A DNA stretch of 6,714 nt from Candidatus Latescibacterota bacterium (GTDB lineage: Bacteria > Latescibacterota > UBA2968 > UBA8231): NCBI GenBank assembly GCA_021295675.1, contig JAGWBY010000019.1, positions 1 through 6,714 of the forward strand. The letters are read 5' to 3'. Shown here piece after piece: positions 1 through 4,788 of this stretch; position 1 is the first letter of the stretch; the number at the start of each line of letters is the position of its first letter. Below the pieces are notes generated by a model. It had not been told where the DNA came from and searched no databases. It was given only the letters and a program-made list of their open reading frames with translations. A program made the translations under genes and the position numbers.

Positions 1-2
1 CG

Positions 3-161
3 GCTCTCTCCTACGAGAAGGTTCTCGCCCACCCGCATGAGGAACTAGGCCGATGGCTGAAGCGGCCTCGCAATGAGGTGCAGATGCGGCGAGGGCAACT
101 GATCTCCCGGCCTCGCAATGAGGATCTAAGAGCTTGGATCGGCCGCGTTGGGAGGGCATAA
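3..161 (+). CDS. C-terminal end of an unrecognised protein (partial, runs off left edge)
   Basis: The frame is open from the left edge to a TAA at 159-161 and encodes 52 residues. The peptide is basic and rich in Arg, with the word RPRNE occurring twice (from the direct repeat at 63-78 and 108-123). About two thirds of third codon positions are G or C, which fits coding DNA in this genome. I recognise no family. The stop codon lies in the A-run that forms the T-tract of the opposing terminator, so this gene and the minus-strand gene at 235-861 would converge here. It could also be chance open frame in a non-coding tail, since only about 160 bases are visible and no start is in the window. Confidence 0.35.
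   Translation, partial: ALSYEKVLAHPHEELGRWLKRPRNEVQMRRGQLISRPRNEDLRAWIGRVGRA
63..123. repeat. Two-copy 16-bp direct repeat with an internal inverted repeat
   Basis: The sequence CGGCCTCGCAATGAGG occurs exactly at 63-78 and 108-123, 45 bp apart. Each copy contains CCTC-GCAAT-GAGG, a 4-bp inverted repeat around a 5-nt loop. A weaker relative, CCCGCATGAGG, lies at 32-42. The 45-bp period is a multiple of three, so the copies give the same peptide in the overlapping open frame. The origin is unknown. Confidence 0.6.
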
Positions 162-187
162 AAAAACCGGCCCCCGCAAGGGCCGGT
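160..187 (-). terminator. Rho-independent terminator of the minus-strand gene at 235-861
   Basis: An 8-bp GC-rich stem (166-173 paired with 180-187, ACCGGCCC with GGGCCGGT) encloses a 6-nt loop. Read on the minus strand, the stem is followed directly by a run of T (complement of the A-run at 160-166). It lies about 50 bases beyond the minus-strand stop at 235-237. There is no T-run on the plus side, so it should act mainly on minus-strand transcripts. Confidence 0.85.
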
Positions 188-234
188 CGAGTATCTAGTC
201 AAGCATAGGGCCAGTATAGCCCTTCTTGCAGCCG

Positions 235-861
235 CTAAAAATCCAACTTCAGCCGCAGAGCAGGAACGGTGGACTCGCGCCCGGGCAGAACCCCCAGTTC
301 CACGTTCTCGGCCAACTTGTTGATGGTTTGGACTTGGTCGCGTAGGTGGGCTAGCGACGCGATCTTGATCCACACCGACAGCGGCACCCAACCGGCCGCG
401 GTGTCCGCACCCGTCAGAACGGCCGTCCCCACCGCCGTCACCGTCATACCCATGAGCACGAGCCCCTGTTTGTGCTCCCCAATGTAGAAATAGCCCGCGC
501 CCGGCACGGGTAGCTCCAGCAGAAAGGCCAACAGCCCGGACTTTGACTGTTGGTACGCGGCGCGGCGTGCCTGAATGCGATACGTCCCCAGCGAGCGCAG
601 CGAGCGAATTTCGGCCAGCGCATACGCGGCCTCCCGCTCCTGCAAGGCACCGACGACCTCGACGACCGCCACTGAATCCGCCTCAAGTTCCTGCACGCGC
701 AACGAGCGCACCCGTCCATCGGTAAGCACGGCTTCGCCCCACGCCTCTGCGGCCTGCATCTGCTCCAGCAGGCTTCGCACCTCTTCTGTTTCCATGGCCG
801 CCTCAGCCCCGCGTGCCACCAGCAGGATCGCCGGCAGCCAAATCCATAGTATCCAACGCAT
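235..861 (-). CDS. Small exported/membrane protein with PGAGYFY-G motif, function unknown
   Basis: This encodes 208 residues from the ATG at 861. A GTG at 867 is possible but sits inside the Shine-Dalgarno GAGGTG (865-870), so the ATG is preferred. Residues 1-21 form a signal peptide: an aromatic, hydrophobic stretch ending in an Ala-rich AEA-type cleavage site. A charged, helical and probably coiled-coil segment rich in Glu, Ala and Arg follows to about residue 105. The C-terminal half carries the motif PVPGAGYFYIGEHKQG and two hydrophobic stretches (roughly 130-150 and 158-172), likely membrane-associated. The PGAGxFYxG pattern resembles that preceding membrane hairpins in TM2- or DUF5683-like small envelope proteins; this is a motif resemblance only. 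The gene has its own promoter and terminator, so it is monocistronic. A role at the envelope is inferred. Confidence 0.8.
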   Translation of the reverse strand: MRWILWIWLPAILLVARGAEAAMETEEVRSLLEQMQAAEAWGEAVLTDGRVRSLRVQELEADSVAVVEVVGALQEREAAYALAEIRSLRSLGTYRIQARRAAYQQSKSGLLAFLLELPVPGAGYFYIGEHKQGLVLMGMTVTAVGTAVLTGADTAAGWVPLSVWIKIASLAHLRDQVQTINKLAENVELGVLPGRESTVPALRLKLDF

Positions 862-864
862 TTT

Positions 865-870
865 CACCTC
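865..870 (-). promoter_or_regulatory. Ribosome binding site deciding the start of the gene at 235-861
   Basis: The minus strand reads GAGGTGAAAATG. GAGG lies 5 bases ahead of the ATG at 861, a normal spacing, while the upstream in-frame GTG (867-865) overlaps the site itself. This favours the ATG as the true start. Confidence 0.6.
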
Positions 871-897
871 GTTTGAAATTGTCGATTCTGCTATCTC

Positions 898-927
898 AAT
901 CTACCCGACGCCTCTTTGTCTTGTCAA
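898..927 (-). promoter_or_regulatory. Sigma70-like promoter for the gene at 235-861
   Basis: On the minus strand a perfect TTGACA (927-922) is followed after 18 bases by TAGATT (903-898, 4 of 6 matches to TATAAT). This places transcription start near 890, leaving a leader of about 30 bases. No comparably good promoter is visible for the plus-strand operon that starts at 992, and nothing else is recognisable in the 868-991 gap. Confidence 0.5.
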
Positions 928-991
928 GCCGCCATGCCCCGACTCGGTCCATTGCTCTTCCCAACGCCAACCCCTATTTTCAACTTCTCTG

Positions 992-1558
992 ATGCAGGCC
1001 CAACTCCAACAAGCCATAGCAGCCACTCGCGAGGCCGGGGCGCTGACCTTGCAGTACTTTGGCGGACCACTTGAGGTCGCCTACAAAGACCGGAACGATC
1101 CGCTGACCGCGGCCGATCTCCAGGCCGACGCCTACCTCAAAAAAGCCCTGCGGGATCTGCGCCCAGACTGCGGCTGGCTCTCCGAAGAGACCGTCGATGA
1201 CCGCCAACGCCTACACAAAGAAGCGGTGTGGATCGTCGATCCAATAGACGGCACCCGTGAGTTTGTCGCAGGTATTCCCGAATACGTGGTCGCTGTGGCC
1301 TTAGTCGAAGGCGGCGCGCCAACCCTAGCGGTTATCTACAACCCCGCGCAGGAGCAAATCTTTGCCGCCGTATCTGGCAGCGGCACCTTCCGCAATGGTC
1401 GGCGCGTGTTTTGCAGCGAGGTCCAATCCCTCGGCCAAGCCACGGCCGTCGTCAGCCGCAGCGAGACCAAACGCGGCGGGCGGCGCAATCCGCCCCGTCG
1501 GCAGCGTCGCCTACAAGCTAGCCCTAGTGGCTGCGGGGGCCTGCGACCTCAACTTTAG
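992..1558 (+). CDS. N-terminal fragment of the IMPase/CysQ-like phosphatase
   Basis: This is the 188-residue reading frame as it stands. The first 162 residues or so are genuine phosphatase sequence, including three of the metal-binding motifs (AAD, SEE and DPIDGT). The last 25 or so are out-of-frame translation, rich in Arg and Pro, ending at the TAG at 1556-1558. It lacks the WD motif that provides the last metal-binding aspartate, so the fragment alone is not expected to be active. The open frame extends further upstream, but that extension is antisense to the gene at 235-861 and is rejected. Confidence 0.7.
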   Translation: MQAQLQQAIAATREAGALTLQYFGGPLEVAYKDRNDPLTAADLQADAYLKKALRDLRPDCGWLSEETVDDRQRLHKEAVWIVDPIDGTREFVAGIPEYVVAVALVEGGAPTLAVIYNPAQEQIFAAVSGSGTFRNGRRVFCSEVQSLGQATAVVSRSETKRGGRRNPPRRQRRLQASPSGCGGLRPQL

Positions 1559-1754
1559 CATCCAAGACAAAAACGAGTGGGATGTCTGCGCTGGCGATTT
1601 GCTGGTGCGCGAGGCCGGCGGCCTCATGCACACGTGCGGCCACCAAGTGCGCACCTACAACCAAGCCGATACCCTCATCCCCGACGGACTCGCCGCGGGC
1701 AACGCGACGCTGGTATCACACATTCTCCACCTAATGCACGAGCAAAAGCAATGA
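1485..1754 (+). CDS. C-terminal fragment of the IMPase/CysQ-like phosphatase
   Basis: The genuine family sequence runs from AIRPVGSVAYKLALVAAG to the TGA at 1752-1754, 89 residues. It includes NEWDVCAGDLLVREAGG, the segment with the last catalytic-site aspartate (codon 1581-1583), and a normal family C-terminus (NQADTLIPDGLAAGN). The frame is open further upstream and contains an in-frame ATG at about 1398, but the upstream peptide has no family character. Whether it is translated on its own is unknown. Confidence 0.6.
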   Translation, partial: AIRPVGSVAYKLALVAAGACDLNFSIQDKNEWDVCAGDLLVREAGGLMHTCGHQVRTYNQADTLIPDGLAAGNATLVSHILHLMHEQKQ

Positions 1755-2035
1755 TAACAGCCCGGATCGCAGCGGATTTTGTCGAAGAGTACGCCACCCT
1801 CCTCGAACTCAGCGGAGCCTCCCCCTTCCGGGTTCGCGCCTACTCCAACGCCGTGCGCGCCCTCGAAACCCTAACATCCCCTCTTGACGAACTCCTCGCC
1901 GCCGGGACTTTAACCGAGGTCAAAGGCATTGGCGACAGCGTGGCCGAACTAGTCGCCGAGTTCGCCGACACCGGCACGGCCCAAGCCTATGAAAAGCTGC
2001 GGGCCGCAACGACATGCTGCGAGTTCCCGGCTTAG
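1751..2035 (+). CDS. PolX fragment 1: N-terminal helix-hairpin-helix domain
   Basis: This encodes 94 residues starting at the ATGA overlap. It is clear PolX N-terminal sequence: a helical region with SGASPFRVRAYSNAVRALE, then the first hairpin (VKGIGDSVAELVAEF). Family sequence ends at LRAAT (codon 2009-2011); the last few residues (CCEFPA) are out of frame and stop at 2033-2035. It contains no catalytic residues. Confidence 0.75.
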   Translation: MITARIAADFVEEYATLLELSGASPFRVRAYSNAVRALETLTSPLDELLAAGTLTEVKGIGDSVAELVAEFADTGTAQAYEKLRAATTCCEFPA

Positions 2036-3024
2036 GGCCGCGCAAGATCGTCGCCATCCGCAAGGCCCTCGGTATTGAGACCCTCGACGCCCTCGCACAA
2101 GCCTGCCGCACGGGCCAACTCTCCGCCCTCAAGGGCTTTGGCTCCAAGACCCAGGCAACCATTCTCAAAGGCGTCGAGTTCATTCGCGCTCACGAGGGCC
2201 ACTGCCGCGTCGATAGCGCGCACCAAAGCGCCCAAAGCCTGCTCGCCGTTTTGCGTCCTTACGCGCAGCACCTCGCCGTCGCCGGAGAGCTGCGTCGAGC
2301 GCGGGAGACGGTTCAACAGCTCGACTTCGTACTCAGCACCACCGACGCCGACGTCGCGACTGCGGCTTTTGTGGCTCACCCAGAAATCGCCGAACGCATC
2401 GCGCCGAACGCAGGGCGACTGTCCAACGGACTGCAAGCCAACTTGCACGTAGTTCCAGACGATGCCTTCTCTACGGCCCTACACTACTACACAGGCAGCA
2501 AAGAACACCGCGCCGCACTGCACGCCAAGGCCACCGAACGCGGACTAGTCCTCGACGAACGCGGTCTCTGGCACGGCGACGAGCGCATTGAGTGCGCAGA
2601 TGAAGCGACTTTATTCTCCGCCTTGGGCCTCGCCGACATTCCGCCGGAACTGCGCGAAAACCAAGGCGAAGTCGAGGCCGCTGCCGCCGATGCGCTGCCC
2701 GATCTGGTAACAGCCGCCGACATTCGCGGCCTGCTCCACGTGCATTCGACCTATTCGGATGGGACCGACACTCTGGAGGCCATGGCCCGCGCCGTGCAAG
2801 AACGCGGCTTTGAGTACATGGGCATTGCCGACCACAGCCAAGCTGCGGCCTACGCCGGAGGGCTTCGCGTTGAGGACGTCCAGCCAACGAGGAATTGGCT
2901 CCCTTCCGCATCTTCAAGGGCATTGAATCCGATATCCTCAGCGACGGCTCGCTCGACTACGACGACGACCTGCTCACCCAATTCGATTTCGTGGTCGCCT
3001 CGGTCCATTCGCAGTTCAACCTGA
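2014..3024 (+). CDS. PolX fragment 2: hairpins, degenerate polymerase core and first half of PHP domain
   Basis: The frame opens with DMLRVPGLGPRK (D at 2011, first ATG at 2014), which belongs in mid-family just after the missing loop. It runs as good PolX sequence through GELRRARETVQQLDF, the fingers/palm region with YYTGSKEHRAALH, a linker (IPPELRENQGE), and the first PHP motifs (HVHSTYSDG and GIADHS), ending at GLRVEDVQ (codon 2881-2883). The remaining 47 codons to the stop at 3022-3024 are out of frame and low-complexity. As the longest piece it may be called as a separate gene, but it lacks half of the PHP metal ligands. Confidence 0.75.
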   Translation: MLRVPGLGPRKIVAIRKALGIETLDALAQACRTGQLSALKGFGSKTQATILKGVEFIRAHEGHCRVDSAHQSAQSLLAVLRPYAQHLAVAGELRRARETVQQLDFVLSTTDADVATAAFVAHPEIAERIAPNAGRLSNGLQANLHVVPDDAFSTALHYYTGSKEHRAALHAKATERGLVLDERGLWHGDERIECADEATLFSALGLADIPPELRENQGEVEAAAADALPDLVTAADIRGLLHVHSTYSDGTDTLEAMARAVQERGFEYMGIADHSQAAAYAGGLRVEDVQPTRNWLPSASSRALNPISSATARSTTTTTCSPNSISWSPRSIRSST

Positions 3025-3404
3025 GCCGCGACGCCATGACCGCCCGCATCGTCCGCGCCATCGAACACCCGGCTGCCACCATCGTCGGCCATCCAACCGG
3101 GCGCTTGCTCCTCAACCGCGAAGGCTACGCCGTCGATATCGACTCGATCACCGAAGCTGCCGCCCGCTGTGGGGTCGCCCTCGAAATCAACGCCCATCCG
3201 TCGCGGCTCGACCTCGACTGGCGGCACGTCAAAAAGGCGCGCGACCACGGCGTCCAAATCGCCGTCAACACCGACGCCCACAGCGTCGGTGGCCTAGACC
3301 ATCTCGGCTACGGCATTGGCATTGCCCGCAAGGGCTGGCTCCGCGCCGCCGACATCCCCAACGCGCTCAGCCGCGAAGCCATTGCCGCTTGGTTCCAAAG
3401 TTAA
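2886..3404 (+). CDS. PolX fragment 3: C-terminal half of PHP domain
   Basis: Family sequence resumes at NEELAPFRIFKGIESDIL and continues to the TAA at 3402-3404. It carries the remaining PHP metal-ligand motifs (KGIES, VASVHS, VGHPTGRLL, EINAHPSRLD and NTDAHS) and the usual C-terminus IGIARKGWLRAADI. The frame's first possible start is a TTG at 2895. The natural length of the C-terminus indicates that the end of the gene is intact. Confidence 0.75.
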   Translation, partial: NEELAPFRIFKGIESDILSDGSLDYDDDLLTQFDFVVASVHSQFNLSRDAMTARIVRAIEHPAATIVGHPTGRLLLNREGYAVDIDSITEAAARCGVALEINAHPSRLDLDWRHVKKARDHGVQIAVNTDAHSVGGLDHLGYGIGIARKGWLRAADIPNALSREAIAAWFQS

Positions 3405-4002
3405 AGGGCCGCCCCGCCTCATCGGCTTAGCCGGACCATCCGGTGCCGGTAAGACCACGCTTGCCCGCGCCCTCCAGACTCGCCTGCCCGGCTCAGCCAC
3501 CGTGCTCTCCCTAGATGCGTACTACCGCGATTTAGCCGACCTCTCCTTGGCAGAAAGAGTCCGCGTCAACTTCGACGCCCCCGAGGCCATAGACCACCAA
3601 CGCCTAGCCGAGGATCTCCGCCAGCTCTCCGCCGGCCACCGCGTCGCAATCCCCGTGTACGACTTCGCTACCCATACGCGCCAAGCGACCCAACAGAGCA
3701 TCACCCCCACTGATTTCCTACTCGTCGAGGGCCTCTTTGCCCTCTACTGGCCCGACATCAACGCCCTCTACCACCTGCGCCTCTTCGTCACCGCTGCCGA
3801 CGCGCTCTGTTTGGAACGCCGCCTTGCCCGCGACCGCGTCGAGCGCGGCCGTTCCCCTATTTCAATCCGCGTCCAATACCAAGAACAGGTCCGCCCAATG
3901 TACCGCCACCATATCCAGCCCACTGCCCGCTACGCGGACCTGATCCTCGACGGCAGCACGCCTACCGAAGAACAGGTTGCAGCCGTCCTAAATGCCTTGT
4001 AG
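3382..4002 (+). CDS. udk: Uridine kinase-like P-loop nucleoside kinase
   Basis: This encodes a cytoplasmic kinase of the uridine kinase/phosphoribulokinase family, about 206 residues, the usual length for bacterial Udk, which phosphorylates uridine and cytidine in pyrimidine salvage. Visible motifs are Walker A GPSGAGKTT (residues 18-26), SLDAYYRDL, NFDAPEAIDH, the substrate-site motif YDFATHTR, LLVEGLFAL, the lid segment RDRVERGRS, and VRPMYRHHIQPTARYADLIL. The gene is in one frame. Its start is uncertain: no ATG or GTG lies near the expected N-terminus, and TTG at 3382 is the best placed, with TTG at 3316 as an alternative. Neither has a clear Shine-Dalgarno. From 3382 the gene overlaps PolX by about 20 bases, implying coupled translation in the phosphatase-PolX operon. 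Exact nucleoside specificity is inferred from family only. Confidence 0.85.
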   Translation: MPLGSKVKGPPRLIGLAGPSGAGKTTLARALQTRLPGSATVLSLDAYYRDLADLSLAERVRVNFDAPEAIDHQRLAEDLRQLSAGHRVAIPVYDFATHTRQATQQSITPTDFLLVEGLFALYWPDINALYHLRLFVTAADALCLERRLARDRVERGRSPISIRVQYQEQVRPMYRHHIQPTARYADLILDGSTPTEEQVAAVLNAL

Positions 4003-4031
4003 GGATTAGATTACAGATACAACCTGATTCC

Positions 4032-4078
4032 AGTGGTAAGAAGCGATATCCCCCTATAACCCGTCGCTAGTACCCACT
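4032..4078. other. Imperfect hairpin between convergent genes
   Basis: AGTGG (4032-4036) pairs with CCACT (4074-4078), and AGCGA (4042-4046) pairs with TCGCT (4064-4068), separated by a mismatched section and a 17-nt loop. It lies between the kinase stop (4002) and the minus-strand stop at 4077. There is no T-run on either strand, so it is only a weak candidate for a bidirectional transcription end. Confidence 0.3.
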
Positions 4079-4781
4079 AAAACGGCCCAGCGTGGTGCGA
4101 AGGCTCATTGACGTAGCGTTGGGTTTCTAGGTCGAGAGTAATTTCGCAATGTTTGTCATCGACGGCTAGCTGGCGCTCCTCAGTCTCCAAGGGCGGAGCC
4201 GCGTATGTGCCGGCATAGCCGCCCATCCAACCCGGATATTCGCTGGTGCGGCTGTGGTACGTAGCTCGGCCAAAGCGGTGCTCGCCAAAAGCACCGCCCT
4301 GAATGACCAGTTCTCGGCTCTCGTTGTGGTTCAAATTGACCAAGCGCACAACCGTGCGGTTCGCTTCGAGCTTTTCCACCAAGGCACCGACGTCTTCGGG
4401 CAAGCCGGGACGGCGGCGCTGGGCGTCAAAGTAGCGCAGGCGGGCGTGCAGCAGGCCGCCGTTGTAGATGGGTTGCGGACCGCCCATAATGAGCTGGATG
4501 AGCGCTTCGGAGGAGACGGGATTTCCCCATTGCCAGTGGTGGACGTGGTGGCGGGTGCCCACGTCCTGATCGGCGCGCATTTGGGCCAAACGGCGGCCAG
4601 CCACTTGGTACGTGGCCTGCAACATTTGCTCTGGATAAGTGGGGTTGGCCCCGGCCAGAAAGCGCACCCAAGGGGCTTCGTGGCCCGAATCCTCTTTGTT
4701 GTGGAAGGGAAACACCGCGGCCCAATCGAACGCCTCTTTTTGCCGAATGGCCTCCATGCGCTCCCAGTCGCCCTCGTCCAT
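4077..4781 (-). CDS. C-terminal fragment (234 aa) of the hairpin-like protein
   Basis: The ATG at 4781 gives MDEGDWERM, but the in-frame codons before it (AAT CTG TCC) also look like family sequence, so this is probably not a native start, and no Shine-Dalgarno precedes it. The first half is helical and includes GHEAPWVRFLAG and HHWQWGNPVSSEALIQL. The last 90 residues are beta-rich (RTVVRLVNLNHNESRELVI, then GAFGEHRF and EITLDL), as expected for a C-terminal beta-sandwich in this kind of enzyme. It stops with TAG at 4079-4077. Confidence 0.75.
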   Translation of the reverse strand: MDEGDWERMEAIRQKEAFDWAAVFPFHNKEDSGHEAPWVRFLAGANPTYPEQMLQATYQVAGRRLAQMRADQDVGTRHHVHHWQWGNPVSSEALIQLIMGGPQPIYNGGLLHARLRYFDAQRRRPGLPEDVGALVEKLEANRTVVRLVNLNHNESRELVIQGGAFGEHRFGRATYHSRTSEYPGWMGGYAGTYAAPPLETEERQLAVDDKHCEITLDLETQRYVNEPSHHAGPF

Positions 4782-4788
4782 GGACAGA

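Larger units (their letters stand above)
992..1754 (+). pseudogene. Inositol monophosphatase/CysQ-like phosphatase, frameshifted by a small internal loss
   Basis: This is a metal-dependent phosphatase of the FIG superfamily (inositol monophosphatase, or 3'(2'),5'-bisphosphate nucleotidase CysQ), acting in the cytoplasm. All metal motifs are present but in two frames: NDPLTAAD at 1094-1117, SEE at 1181-1189, DPIDGTREF from 1238, and NEWDVCAG around 1572-1595. The family sequence leaves frame 2 after SRSETKRG (about 1477) and resumes in frame 3 at IRPVGSVAYKLA (about 1488). Family members usually have 10-12 more residues here, so about 30 bases (3n+2) appear lost. No Shine-Dalgarno precedes the ATG at 992, but the start fits the family N-terminus. 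The TGA (1752-1754) overlaps the PolX ATG as ATGA, so the genes were built to be translationally coupled. DGTREF leans towards CysQ; the substrate cannot be assigned. Confidence 0.85.
1751..3404 (+). pseudogene. polX: PolX-family protein (HhH, PolX and PHP domains), broken by two frameshifts
   Basis: The reconstructed protein would have about 550 residues plus the losses, close to the usual 570-580 for bacterial PolX (DNA polymerase X with 3'-5' exonuclease, base excision repair). Domains in order are an N-terminal 8-kDa-like domain with the helix-hairpin-helix KGIG (from 1922), further hairpins VPGLGPRK (from 2023) and LKGFGSKT (from 2128), the nucleotidyltransferase core (about 2200-2500) and a PHP domain (2731-3300). 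PHP ligand motifs are all visible: HVH 2737-2745, ADH 2827-2835, E 2925-2927, H 3006-3008, GHP from 3087, TDAH from 3270. The polymerase site is degenerate: the DxD is QLD (Q at 2317-2319) and the third Asp is Asn (2440-2442). Frames switch at about 2010 and 2884, each with missing family residues. The start overlaps the upstream stop as ATGA. Confidence 0.9.

Noticed and set aside
32..123. CRISPR array remnant
   Set aside because: The repeat is only 16 bp with a 45-bp period, just two exact copies are present, an open frame runs through it, and no cas genes are nearby.
575..991. Upstream extension of the phosphatase reading frame
   Set aside because: It lies antisense to the well-supported gene at 235-861 and its promoter, is low-complexity (Ser, Arg, Ala), and family similarity begins only at 992.
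4130..4165. A further in-frame shortening near the C-terminus of the hairpin protein (DDKHCEITLDL)
   Set aside because: The beta-sandwich tail seems a few residues shorter than I would expect, but the frame is kept and natural variation explains it equally well.
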